The notes beneath the pieces are model-generated. The model was not told the origin of the DNA. It did no database searches and was given only the letters and a program-made list of their open reading frames with translations. A stretch of DNA of 64,000 bases from JACVRN01 sp963715565. Lineage in GTDB: Bacteria; Acidobacteriota; Blastocatellia; Pyrinomonadales; Pyrinomonadaceae. Position 1 is the stretch's first letter, and each line of letters opens with the position of its first letter. Position numbers and translations under genes: made by a program. This document shows positions 35,962-45,654 of the stretch, piece by piece. The stretch is taken from contig OY970256.1 in NCBI GenBank assembly GCA_963715565.1, positions 1,302,001-1,366,000 of the forward strand, read 5' to 3'.

Positions 35962-36627
35962 CTAATAACTGAAATTCTCGCTCAATCGTCCGACCTGCTG
36001 AGAAAGTATGTGGCCTGCTGTGTTGGCTACCGCTCCTGCCGCACGAACACACGCAGCTTGCATAGCCGCATCCTCTCTTATCTGAATCGCCTCTTTGCCC
36101 TTCTCGAACATCACCTGATTAGCTCTGAGGCTCATTCTCTCCTGCGTGTTGATGCCTGAGACTCGGATACCGTTAGCCGTCCACGCGATGCCAGCTTCAC
36201 GGCCTGCCTGCGCATTGGCTATCTGTATCTCGTCGTCTCTGGCAATGCCGCTACTTTCTATAATCGCGCCAGTATAGTTGCCTGACGCCTGCACAGCCGC
36301 GTTTTCCCTGATGCTCGCGGCGTCTCTCATGGCCTGGCCTGTTTGCGTGGGCATAGCGGCCATCGGATTGACCGGAGAGCGCGGATAGCGCGACGGCCTG
36401 ACAGTCCCACGCACATAATCCTCTGCCGTTGTTGTGGAGGGCAGTCCCAAGTGGATGTGCGGGTTGGTGGATATTACTCGACCGTTCTGCTGCGCCGCGC
36501 CAGAGAAAGCGTCGTAGGGGATGCCATTTGCTCTACAGTATGCTCTCTGCCATCGCCCTTCCTGCGAGTTCGGGTCAAGTCCCGTGAATGGTCTTAGTGA
36601 TTCCCGCTCCTCCTGATTTTTGCGCTT
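35962..36627 (-). pseudogene. 5'-truncated gene fragment
   Basis: The open frame on the minus strand begins right after a stop at about 36628 and has no credible start before a TTG at 36450. Upstream codons are clearly protein-like (PFTGLDPNSQEGRWQRAYC, NGIPYDAFSGAAQQNGRVI). The C-terminal ~110 residues are Ala/Gln-rich and helical (TQERMSLRANQVMFEKGKEA), suggestive of a structural or phage-like protein. I read it as the 3' part of a longer gene whose start was lost at the junction with the neighbouring regulator. Confidence 0.5.
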
Positions 36628-36635
36628 CTAGTGAA

Positions 36636-38615
36636 CTATCTCATTTGCGTGAGGCCGACGCGGCGCATAATGTCCCGGAAGCGCGGGTCGGAGCGTAGAG
36701 AGCTGTACCCCCTCTCAATGCCCAACCAGATTAACTGTTGGTCGTGTGCACTGTAAGCACGTTCGAGCAACACGAACGCCTGCTCGCGCTCGCCAAGTGC
36801 GGCGTAGAGCGCTGCCAACCCCACGGGCGAGACGTATTCCTTTCCCGTCTCCAATCGCTTAAGAATCGCCCGCGTCTTTTCAGGCTCGCCCGCCTTCGCG
36901 TAAGCCTCACCCAAAGCGATTTGCGTGTCTGGGCTGTCATCGCCCAGCCTGATCCCATCCTTGTAGGCGACGATGGCTTCCGGGTACTCCCCCTTCGCCG
37001 CGTAAGTATCGCCGAGGAGGGTGTGGAATCGGGGAATGCTCTGATGCAGTTCGAGCAACTTCTTCGCAGACTCAATCGCCTGATCATATTGGCGTGCCAA
37101 TATTAGTCCATAGACGACCGCTACATTGGCACCGAGCGAGAGAGGGTCCAGCTCTTTGGCGCGTTTGGACTCGGCGATGGCTTGCTCGTGTTGCCCCCGG
37201 ATGATGAGATAAAACATGTATCTGGTATGCGCCGGGGCGAGGTTTGGATTCAACTCGATGGCGCGCTTGAACTCCCGCTCGGCAGCCGCCCAGTTCCAGG
37301 CAAATAATTCGATTCCTGCCATGGCAAGATGCGCTTCGGCAAGATTCTCATCCAATTCCAGCGCCTTACGCGCCGTCATCTCCGCTTTGGGCGAAAACTC
37401 TTTCGGGTCGAGAACGTTTTCGTTAACAAGACTATTGTATGTGGAGGAGAGCTCAGCGTAGGCAAGCGCGTAAGTGGGATCAACAGCTATCGCCTGGTTG
37501 AAATACTCGATAGCTTTCTTTTGACCCTCCGTCGCCTTGCTCAAGTAGAAGCGACCCTTGAGCAGCAGTTCATAAGCCACTGGATTCACAGTCTTGCGCT
37601 TAACGAGTTGCTTTTGCTCGCCTGCGGTTAAGCGCAAGCGCAGCTTCCCGGCAATCTCTCTGGAAATCTCCGCCTGCACAGCAAGTAACTCTATTGCATT
37701 GCGGTTGTATTGTTCGCCCCAAATTTGCGTGTTATTACGAGCATCCATTAACTCGACGCTGATTTGTAATTGATCGTCACGCTTCATAACTCTGCCTATC
37801 AAGATCGCTTCGACGCCTAACGAGCGCGCCACCTCCTGGACATCAACATCTTTGCCCTTGTACTTGAAACTTGAGTTGCGGGCGATGACCTTCACGCCCG
37901 GCAGTTGTGAGAGGATGTTGATGAGACTCTCCGAGATTCCGTCGGAGAGATATTCCATGTCCGGGTTGCCGCTCTCGTTGACGAAGGGCAAGACCGCCAC
38001 AGAGTCTATCGCCTCCTTACCGCCCCGAGCGGTGTAAAAGATATAGGCGACGGCAGCGAGTACAATGATGACGGCTGCCGCAGCAAGGAGCGCCCTGCTT
38101 TTGAGCCGTCGCTCAAACTTCCCGGCGAGTTGAGCTGAGGCCGCTGGCGTCTCCATCGTCGGCTTCACTACAACCGCCTCCGCCACCCGCGCTCCGCAAT
38201 CCGCCGCCGGGGGCTCGTCGTCCGGCTCTTCTTCGACGATGCGACTCGCGCTTGTGTGTGCCTCGACGACCGACTCGGCGTCCCCGTCCTCCTTTACAGT
38301 CCGGACGGCGGCAACGAAGCGATAGCCGCGCTTCGGCACCGTCTCGATGTAACTGGCCCCGCCCTCACCGAGCGCCTGCCTCAGCATTGAGATGTTTTTG
38401 TTGAGGTTCCCCTCCTCGACGAACTGTTCCAACCAGACTACCTGCATCAACTCATCTTTTTCGACCAGGTGCCCATGACGCTCGACCAGCACCAGCAGGA
38501 TGTCGAACACCTTCGGCCTTAGTGGCACGGGCCGCCCGTCGCGCCAGAGCGTGTGCTCGAAGGGTTCCAGCCGAAAGGGGCCGAACTCGTAGAAGTGTTT
38601 GACTCGGCTGCTCAT
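36636..38615 (-). CDS. Membrane winged-helix regulator with TolB-like and TPR domains
   Basis: 659 residues, ATG 38615 (MSSRVKHFYEFGPFRLEPFE). Winged helix ~5-105, ending YIETVPKRGYRFV; variable acidic linker; one membrane helix ~173-195 (ALLAAAAVIIVLAAVAYIFY). TolB/FlgO-like domain ~203-320 (SVAVLPFVNESGNPDMEYLSDG). TPR repeats ~335-650 (ALAYAELSSTYNSL and similar). CadC/ToxR-like topology: DNA-binding in the cytosol, sensing outside. On the opposite strand to the cassettes and located between two attC half-sites. Its TolB/TPR part is closely related to that of the TIR-TPR cassette protein at 41874. Confidence 0.88.
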   Translation of the reverse strand: MSSRVKHFYEFGPFRLEPFEHTLWRDGRPVPLRPKVFDILLVLVERHGHLVEKDELMQVVWLEQFVEEGNLNKNISMLRQALGEGGASYIETVPKRGYRFVAAVRTVKEDGDAESVVEAHTSASRIVEEEPDDEPPAADCGARVAEAVVVKPTMETPAASAQLAGKFERRLKSRALLAAAAVIIVLAAVAYIFYTARGGKEAIDSVAVLPFVNESGNPDMEYLSDGISESLINILSQLPGVKVIARNSSFKYKGKDVDVQEVARSLGVEAILIGRVMKRDDQLQISVELMDARNNTQIWGEQYNRNAIELLAVQAEISREIAGKLRLRLTAGEQKQLVKRKTVNPVAYELLLKGRFYLSKATEGQKKAIEYFNQAIAVDPTYALAYAELSSTYNSLVNENVLDPKEFSPKAEMTARKALELDENLAEAHLAMAGIELFAWNWAAAEREFKRAIELNPNLAPAHTRYMFYLIIRGQHEQAIAESKRAKELDPLSLGANVAVVYGLILARQYDQAIESAKKLLELHQSIPRFHTLLGDTYAAKGEYPEAIVAYKDGIRLGDDSPDTQIALGEAYAKAGEPEKTRAILKRLETGKEYVSPVGLAALYAALGEREQAFVLLERAYSAHDQQLIWLGIERGYSSLRSDPRFRDIMRRVGLTQMR

Positions 38616-38769
38616 GGCCGCGTTCAGGAAAAGTTCCGAGAAAATTCCGCTAGAGGGAAGGACTTCGGATGCGGGGCCGATGTACTGTCCACCGCGCTAG
38701 ATGGAAGCGTCTTCGATGAGACGCATTATAGGGCGTGACGGCAACGCATAGCAATACCGACCGTGTGCG

Positions 38770-38835
38770 GAGCACAATTCTCGTCTCGAATGTCGAAGGC
38801 TGTTCACGCGGGCAGGTCAATTCGGGCGTTCGATA
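38770..38835 (+). other. attC right half-site (orphan)
   Basis: 'tcgaatgtcgaaggctgttc' followed by GGTCAATTCGGGC and GTTCGAT (38829-38835) matches the right part of the attC at 41745-41851. The left box is missing nearby. GTTCGAT differs at two positions from the GTTAGAC expected from the closing box at 41745, consistent with decay. Confidence 0.65.
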
Positions 38836-38861
38836 GATTGCCGATAGGTAAGGAGGAAAAC

Positions 38862-39917
38862 ATGACTTGGATTGGAAGAAAGAAACTCGCGTTTGTCCCG
38901 TTGTTCCGCCCGAACGCTCATCCGCCGGACCAGATTCCCACGGACTGGGAAAACCAGATACTGCGGCGTGTCCTGTTTGACCCCAACCCGACAACCGGGG
39001 CTGATCGTTCGCTTCGCGCCTACATCCACGCCGCATCGTCCGGGCGGGCTGACCTCGATGCGATCGTGTTGCCGAGGGAGAGCGTCGATCAGCAGGACGT
39101 GCCAGTGGCTTTTCTGGAAGGTAAGCTTGGTGCTCAGTTGCGAAGCCAGGGCTTCAATGTCGCGGCAATTGTGATGCTCGGCGGAGTCGGCGCGGGCTCG
39201 GCTCAGAGTGGCGGTTTCTGGGCGCGGTTCGTCATGGTCGAAGGCGTTGGGGTGTGGGCTATGGAGTTAATACACTGTCTGACCGCGTTCCGCGACCTTT
39301 ATCCATTTGACGGCAACATGGGTGCCTTCGACGAGATGGCCTGCGCCTGCGGCACTCATCCCTCGGCTTACACGAAAGCGGCTATCGGCTGGCTTGATGC
39401 GTCCGCCGTCGTATCGCAGAAAGTCCGCGCGAAAGACCACAAATTGCACACGGTCGGTCTGGTTCAACCGCCACCGTCCGGCAGAGTGGCAGCCGTGCGT
39501 ATCGGCTCGCAGGTTCCGTTCCTGATGGTCGAAGCACGACAGAAGGTCGATCAGTTCGACGCCAACATTCGTAGCGAAGGCGTCATCGTCTACCAGGTTC
39601 AGACCTCTGACCCACTCGGGCACGCGCAGAACAACACCGCCCCGGTCAAGCTGCTGACCGAAACCGCACTCAAACTTGGACAGAAGTTCACGTCAACCTC
39701 CGGTGTTACGGTGCAAGTCAAAAGCGCCATTCCCGGCGGATTCACTGTGCACATCGAGCGCCCTGCCGACCCGCGCTGCGCGGACATTCTTCGAAAAATC
39801 GCAAACATTGATGAAGAACTCAACGAAGAAGGCTTAGATGTGAACGAAAGAAAGCGACTCCTTATTGCCAGAGGTCAACTTGAGACACAAGCCCAGCAAC
39901 TTGGCTGTTCTTCTTAA
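38862..39917 (+). CDS. M6-peptidase-like protein, catalytic motif degenerate
   Basis: 351 residues; perfect AAGGAGG 8 bases before ATG 38862. The segment GVWAMELIHCLTAFRDLYPFDG followed by MGAFDEMAC and HPSAYTKAAIGWLD (near 125-175) lines up with the M6-like metalloprotease region, where active enzymes have HExxH and DLY. Here the zinc motif is replaced by ELIHCLTAF, so it is probably inactive. No signal peptide. The C-terminus is a charged helix. First of two genes in the cassette 38829-41745. Confidence 0.6.
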   Translation: MTWIGRKKLAFVPLFRPNAHPPDQIPTDWENQILRRVLFDPNPTTGADRSLRAYIHAASSGRADLDAIVLPRESVDQQDVPVAFLEGKLGAQLRSQGFNVAAIVMLGGVGAGSAQSGGFWARFVMVEGVGVWAMELIHCLTAFRDLYPFDGNMGAFDEMACACGTHPSAYTKAAIGWLDASAVVSQKVRAKDHKLHTVGLVQPPPSGRVAAVRIGSQVPFLMVEARQKVDQFDANIRSEGVIVYQVQTSDPLGHAQNNTAPVKLLTETALKLGQKFTSTSGVTVQVKSAIPGGFTVHIERPADPRCADILRKIANIDEELNEEGLDVNERKRLLIARGQLETQAQQLGCSS

Positions 39918-40103
39918 GACAATAAGCAAATCCACGGCAGACCTGCCGCAACTCTTCACGATTGCGGCCGGTTATACTCTTAGCGCTGATGCTCATGAAC
40001 GGCGCAACGCGAGAGATATTTCGAGTTGGACGCTGTCGATTATCAAGTTGCAGTAACCAAGAGAATCTAAATTCAATCTGCAAATACGCAGAACGGAGAA
40101 GTC

Positions 40104-41720
40104 ATGCTAAACAACGTCAAAGATTTTGGTGCATGCGGCGATGGGATCAAAGATGATCGTGCGGCTATCCAAGCGGCGATTGACAACGCGGTCAGGTTTA
40201 CGCCGCAAGGTGGCATCTTTTTTCCGGCAGGTACTTATCGCGTCTCGCGCGTCAACGTGCCCAGTAGTGGGGGGTGTTCGCTTGACCTGAACGGCGTAGA
40301 GGATTTCATGGTCATGGGTGAGGGACCAAAATCCGTCGTGAAGCTGGTGGATACAACCGCGCAGACTGGTAACACTGGTGACTGGTTTGTCTTCCTCTTA
40401 CGCAACAAGTGCCGACGAGTAGTTTTTAAGGACCTCGTCATCGACGGGAACCGCAGCCGACTGACCAATCCTGACAAGCAGTCTCACGGTATCGAAGTTG
40501 AGTCCGGGACGGAAGACCTCGTGGTTGATCGCTGCATCCTGCGCGAGTGCTTTGGTGACGGCATGAAAGTGTTGGGGGGAGAGAGTCAGGCAAGCCCGCA
40601 TTCTAAGCGGCTGCGCATTGAGAACTGCTTGTTTCAGGCGAACAAACGATCCGGAATCGTTATTCAGCGCGCGATTGAACAAATCATCATCGCAAACTGC
40701 GTTTTCGATGCAACCGAGTCCGACAATACCATTGATATAGAGCCGAGCAGTACGGACAAGCCGACGGATGTGTTAATCCAGGGATGCATCATCAACCACA
40801 CGAACGAGGCAAGCGCCGTGCACTTGAGCGGCATCAGCGGATCCAAGCCGTTGACTCGTTGCAAGTTCAGCGACAACATCGTCTTGGGCGGTCAGGTCTT
40901 CTGCGTAGACGTTAATCAACTTACCATCCAAAACAATATTATCTTCGTGACCACACAACGCATCCCGGTTGAGGTTCCACGCGGCGGCGAGTCGGTCGTA
41001 ATTACCGGCAACTTGCTCGTCAACGACCACAACGCTAATGAGGCCGTGATATCCCTGAAAGAGGCCAATAGCCGACAGGTGACGCGTGCGCTGGTCGCCA
41101 ACAACCTTTGCCTGTCCCGTTCCGGCCACGGGATTCAGTGCCTTTCGAGCGATGACGTTGCCATACAGGGGAACATGATTGTGGCGACGGACTCCTGCCT
41201 GAGCGGCATCTTCATACGCTCCGAGAAATCACCCATGGACAACATTTCAATACGAGACAACGACGTGACAGTGAAAGGAACAGGGAAATGGGGGGTCGGC
41301 GTCCATCTTGCCACAAACTTGGACAATCAGATTGGTCACGTCTCGGTCATCGGGAATTCCATCCGTAGCGCAGCTCAGGGCGTGGTATTCGCAGATGACC
41401 TCTTTAGGCAAACAGGAATTCACCGCTTTACGCAAACACCTGTATGCGCCCTTAACCGGATTGCTGATGATGTGCCGACTCCGTTCTTTGGTATCGAAAC
41501 GCTGCCCGCCGCCAGCGTAGTCGTCGGCGGTGCCACGAGTAGAGGTGGCACAACTGCGCGTTCCGGCGCTGGACGCTTCATAACCGGGCTGGGCGACCCA
41601 AACAACAAGGTCATCGGTAACGTCGGAGACATTTTCCAGCGTCTCGACGGCACACCCGGAGCGACCATGTACGTCAAAGAAACGGGTGACAGCACCAATC
41701 TCGGCTGGACAGCAAAATAG
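40104..41720 (+). CDS. Right-handed beta-helix (pectate-lyase-3-like) protein
   Basis: 538 residues; GGAGAAG 6 bases before ATG. It begins NVKDFGACGDGIKDDRAAIQ, the signature of the pectate_lyase_3/GH55 N-terminus, followed by PQGGIFFPAGTYRVS. The remainder has parallel beta-helix rungs (DLVIDGNRSRL, IENCLFQANKRSGIVI). The end (IGNVGDIFQRLDGTPGATMYV) resembles phage tail-fibre tips. No signal peptide. Likely binds or cleaves a polysaccharide. Shares a cassette with the M6-like gene; stop is 24 bases before the attC. Confidence 0.8.
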   Translation: MLNNVKDFGACGDGIKDDRAAIQAAIDNAVRFTPQGGIFFPAGTYRVSRVNVPSSGGCSLDLNGVEDFMVMGEGPKSVVKLVDTTAQTGNTGDWFVFLLRNKCRRVVFKDLVIDGNRSRLTNPDKQSHGIEVESGTEDLVVDRCILRECFGDGMKVLGGESQASPHSKRLRIENCLFQANKRSGIVIQRAIEQIIIANCVFDATESDNTIDIEPSSTDKPTDVLIQGCIINHTNEASAVHLSGISGSKPLTRCKFSDNIVLGGQVFCVDVNQLTIQNNIIFVTTQRIPVEVPRGGESVVITGNLLVNDHNANEAVISLKEANSRQVTRALVANNLCLSRSGHGIQCLSSDDVAIQGNMIVATDSCLSGIFIRSEKSPMDNISIRDNDVTVKGTGKWGVGVHLATNLDNQIGHVSVIGNSIRSAAQGVVFADDLFRQTGIHRFTQTPVCALNRIADDVPTPFFGIETLPAASVVVGGATSRGGTTARSGAGRFITGLGDPNNKVIGNVGDIFQRLDGTPGATMYVKETGDSTNLGWTAK

Positions 41721-41744
41721 AGTCGTTTTTCGAGAGCAGTCCGC

Positions 41745-41851
41745 GTCTAACAACTCATTCAACCGGAGCGCGGATTGAATGCTTTTCATCGTCAATTCTG
41801 CGATGAATGTAGAATGCTGTTCGCCGCGCCCGGTTAATTCGGGCGTTAGAT
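41745..41851 (+). other. attC site (compact)
   Basis: GTCTAAC (41745-41751) to GTTAGAT (41845-41851), 107 bp; arms CAACCGGAGCGCGG and CCGCGCCCGGTTAA. Right box is the exact inverse of ATCTAAC at 44024. Confidence 0.92.
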
Positions 41852-41873
41852 GTCTTCCCTCTTCTCACACTGG

Positions 41874-43850
41874 TTACGGCATGAGACCGACGCGCCGCAG
41901 CAAATCCTGAAAACGGGGGTCGTCGCGCAAGTTATTCCATTTCGGCTCGACCTTCAGAAAAACCATTTTAGGGTCGCGCTCTGTATAACCCCGCTCCAGC
42001 CAAGTAAGCGTCTTGTCGCGCTCGTCCAAGCCGTTATAAATCAGGGCGATGCTGTAAGGCGAAGTGTAACGCTTGGTTGATAATTGCAACAGTTCTGTAA
42101 GCACGGCTCGCGCTTTTGGCTGTTTGCCCGACTTCGCCAAAGCGTAACCCTCGAACGCGATTGGGAGCGTATTAACGCCGGAAAGTTCTTTCGCTTTGCG
42201 CGCTTCGGCGATGGCTTCGTCCAACATACCTTTCTCGATATCGGCACTCGCAGCAAATAAGTATGCGAGCCAAAAATCCGGGGCTAGTTCAAAAGTCTTC
42301 CGCAGTCTGGCTAATGCTTCGTCGGTTCGTCCGGCGTGAAGCAGAAATTGCCCTTCAAGCGCGTTGTTTCTCGCAGAAAGCGGGTCGAGTTCTATGGCAC
42401 GTTATATTTCAGCGAGTCCTTCCGCGTGCCGTCCCGTATTAGAGAGCACATGCGCGTAAAACGTATGAGCGTCAGCGTTGTTCGGATCGAGTTCAAAGGC
42501 TCGTTTGTATTGATTTTCGGCGGCGTTCCAATCCCAGTCGTACCAAAATATGATGAACCCGAGTACGGCGTGAGCATCGGCGAGAGTGTCGTCAATTTGG
42601 ATTGCCTTTTGCGCAGCCGCTTTCGCTTTTGGAAGAAATTCGGTTGCGGGCATCTCGACCGCCACTGCAAGCGCGCGATATGCTTCCGCGAGTCCGACGT
42701 AGGCGAGCGTGTAAGACGGATCAATTGCAATCGCTTGTTGGAAATATGAAATGCCTGTTAGCAGTTCCGGCGGTGTTAATTTGGCAGCGTGGTAACGCCC
42801 CTTGAGATAAAGCTGATAGGCTTCAACATTTTCGGTATAGTTCTTAGCCAACTTCTGCTCGTCCGCGCCTGACAACTGCACACGCAACTTCTGTGAAACG
42901 TCACGTGCAATCTCCTTTTGCAACGAAAGAAGGTCTGTCAGCTTACGATTGTACTGCTCGCCCCAAAGCTGATTGCCCGTCCGCCCATCAACCAACGACA
43001 GGTACAACATGACGTCGTCGCCGTGTAACACGAAACGCCCATTTAAGATAGCTTGCACAGACAGCTCCGCAGCTATTTGTTGCGGCTCGATCTCTTTGCC
43101 TTTGTAGCGAAACACTGAGCTGCGCGCTTTGACTGACAGATTGGGAAGTTGTGAGAGGCTGTTGATGAGCAATTCGGCCATGCCGTCTGAATAATGCTCG
43201 ACGTCAGGGTCTCCGCTCACGTTGACAAACGGCAAGACAGCGATTGATTCGATTGGCGTGGGATTGTGGGAAAACCAGTAGACCAACCCAACCGCCGAGA
43301 GCAATAAAGCCAATAATGCGATGGCGAAACTGGATTTGTATTTTCGGATTCTTTTGGCAACGTCACTGGCGGCCCTGTTAAGTTTCGTTTGGATTTCGGT
43401 TGGGACGGCTTTTCCAGCGGGCCGCTCTGCCTGCGCACCAAGCGCGGTAAGAAGCTGACGCCAGGCGAGGTCGAAGTCCGCGCCCTCGGTGAAATCGACA
43501 TGCGTGAGCGCGCCAATGCGCAGAGGCTTTCTGCACTGAGTCTTGAGCAGCGGGATGAGGCGAAGGTCGCGATTGGCCGGGTCTAGTGCCTGCAACATGA
43601 TGTTTTCGATCTCGCACCATTCGCTCTCAATGTAATCAGGCGTTAGCACTAGAAGAGTCTTGCGGCATGTACTCACACCACGCTCCATCTCCTTGATGCT
43701 TGGCGCGCCGCCTTTGAAATCACGGAAGTCAATGAAGACGCGCAGGCCAACTTTTTCGATTCCCTTCAACAGTTCACCGCGCACCCACTCTTTGTCGTGG
43801 CTGCTGTAGGAGATAAATACATCGTACTCGAATTCCAGTTGGTGTGGCAT
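41874..43850 (-). pseudogene. TIR-TM-TolB-TPR protein with one in-frame stop
   Basis: The minus-strand frame is open from 43850 to 41874 except for TAA at 42402-42404. TIR domain ~8-135 (YDVFISYSSHDKEW, SEWCEIENIM with the catalytic-type Glu); basic linker; membrane helix ~172-190; TolB-like domain ~197-310 (SIAVLPFVNVSGDPDVEHYSDG); TPR repeats ~325-650. The sequence on both sides of the stop is colinear (HAEGLAEI-stop-RAIELDPLSARNN), so a single AAA, CAA or GAA to TAA change explains it. The gene is antisense to the cassette direction yet lies between matching boxes GTTAGAT and ATCTAAC. It would be a membrane TIR effector with a TPR sensor. Confidence 0.8.
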
Positions 43851-44023
43851 GAGGATTTAACAAAAACAGTTTGGCCTCCACGGGCGGCCCTAATGTTGGT
43901 TCCAATGGAAACTCTACTCTAATAATGGCTTTACTCTATTATAATGCTGGTGAAAGTCAAGAATTTCGGTCATGCCTGGTGTGAGGTGTGAGCATAAAGG
44001 GAAGCATTTCAATGCTTGCCGAC

Positions 44024-44126
44024 ATCTAACAATTCATTCAACCGGAGCGGAAATAGCTCGGCTTTCATTCGCAAGACTTGGATTATTTGTCAGATACTTC
44101 CTGCCCGGTTAATAAGGGCGTTAGGC
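44024..44126 (+). other. attC site (compact)
   Basis: ATCTAAC (44024-44030) to GTTAGGC (44120-44126), 103 bp; arms CAACCGGAGCGG and CTGCCCGGTTAA. Both boxes match their cassette partners (GTTAGAT at 41845, GCCTAAC at 45297). Confidence 0.92.
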
Positions 44127-44273
44127 GTTTCGTGGGTAGTGGGATTTTAAATACTATGATATTGCGACTGTAATTACCACTTACAATCCCTTGATTGCCA
44201 CACAATAGAGTTGTCAATAATTGGCCCGTAGAATTTGTTGACTTCATAGGTTTTCTGCTAGAAAATATCAAGC

Positions 44274-45302
44274 GTGTTACTTCGAGATGAAACAAAAAAT
44301 TTCATACTTGGCGTACTCGCTTCGCTTTTGGCGAATGCTTTGTATGAAGCCTGTAGGTACGCTTATCGACGCAGAGTCATTACCAGTATACATGTAAAAG
44401 TGACTGAAAAGTGGCATCGTATCATCGAGCAGGCACAACTTCTTTATAGCCTTATTATTCGAGGAGCAACGTACATTAAAGTACGAGTTCAGACAGGGAG
44501 TCATGCAGCAAGGGGTTTAGTCTCACTTAAAACCAAAGTTTATCTAAAACTTCTAGAATGTTGGTGGCTATCGGTCAATAGCTCCTATTTGAAACGTAAG
44601 AATAACATCCGCATCATCCGGGTGTCTCTGCAAAATTATCTCGCGATGCTGCGACTTTCCTCTTACCCACCGCTAGTGCGCGCACTAATCGTAGTAGCTC
44701 TGGCAATTGCTATCACACTCTCAATGGTTGTCATCAGAGAGGATCGGGAAGCTACACATCTGCAACTTCCAAGCAGAGAAATTGCTAACAAAACGAAAGA
44801 TCAACTTAGAAGTTTAATTGAAAATCATAACGATGTTGATGAATTGATTGTTTCTTATTGGTTTATACATAATGGAACACTTTATCAATTCAGTACAACT
44901 GACGAGAAAGCCACATATATTTCTTTTCCCGCAGACCAGTCATCAATTATTGGTTGTGCATTTGCCAACCCAAATCATTTTGTGCGACGCGACGATGAGA
45001 GTGCCCAAGTTATAGTTTCATCTTTTAACGGAGAACCAACTTCTGCAAATGATAGATGCGAGTTTCTAGTAACGGGAGGTAGGAGGATAAAGTCAATCGT
45101 TTGTGATTCATATAACCCTTCATTAAATCCCGAATACACTGTTGGCATTTGTGTTTCTACAGAAGGTAAACAGAACATCATTAGCAATGACTCTCTCGAC
45201 ATTGTAAAAAGGCACACGGAAGATTTTTATCAAGCTATTTCCCCATTACTTAAAGATAAAAAAACTGTTATTACGAATCAATTTAGAATAGGCCGTGCCT
45301 AA
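44274..45302 (+). CDS. Membrane-anchored GAF-like sensor (cassette gene)
   Basis: 342 residues from GTG 44274. A first hydrophobic stretch at ~11-28 is followed by a basic region and a clear membrane helix at ~135-154 (VRALIVVALAIAITLSMVV). Residues ~175-320 look like a GAF domain (VSYWFIHNGTLYQFST, IIGCAFANPNHFVRR, IKSIVCDSYNP, TVGICVSTEG). It is AT-rich compared with flanking chromosome. The last codons GGC CGT GCC TAA run into the attC: the stop codon lies inside the GCCTAAC box at 45297-45303. Confidence 0.65.
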   Translation: MLLRDETKNFILGVLASLLANALYEACRYAYRRRVITSIHVKVTEKWHRIIEQAQLLYSLIIRGATYIKVRVQTGSHAARGLVSLKTKVYLKLLECWWLSVNSSYLKRKNNIRIIRVSLQNYLAMLRLSSYPPLVRALIVVALAIAITLSMVVIREDREATHLQLPSREIANKTKDQLRSLIENHNDVDELIVSYWFIHNGTLYQFSTTDEKATYISFPADQSSIIGCAFANPNHFVRRDDESAQVIVSSFNGEPTSANDRCEFLVTGGRRIKSIVCDSYNPSLNPEYTVGICVSTEGKQNIISNDSLDIVKRHTEDFYQAISPLLKDKKTVITNQFRIGRA

Positions 45303-45623
45303 CAACTCATTCAACCCTCGCCTCAATAGCATTGTTCCAGAAAGCATTCGATAGATTGCTCCGTGACCTGAAAGCTGAAGAGCAAACAGCGTCTAGCTAA
45401 TCATTGACTTCTCTACACTCTGCAATTATCTTCCCATTGCTCTAACTGCTCCTTGCTGATTCATCGGCCTCGTGTTCAAGCTCATGAACGGTATTTTTAT
45501 CTATTAACTGTGTTAGACCGCCAAGAGCGGTAACTGAAAACTTATAGAGTGATTAGACCGCTGGCGGTAATTTACAATATTCGGGATATATTGCCGCTAG
45601 TAGCGACCTAATTGTAGTTAGGC
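45297..45623 (+). other. attC site carrying an internally deleted TIR unit (copy B)
   Basis: GCCTAAC (45297-45303) plus left arm, then 'tagcattgtt' joined to the 3' end of the TIR gene and its tail with three hairpin units, ending GTTAGGC (45617-45623). The deletion junction is the same as in copy A at 131-462. Boxes match GTTAGGC at 44120 and GCCTAAC at 46385. At 327 bp it is still a usable boundary between two cassettes. Confidence 0.8.
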
Positions 45624-45654
45624 GCTTACTTTTATAGAAAGGCTAATCGTTATC

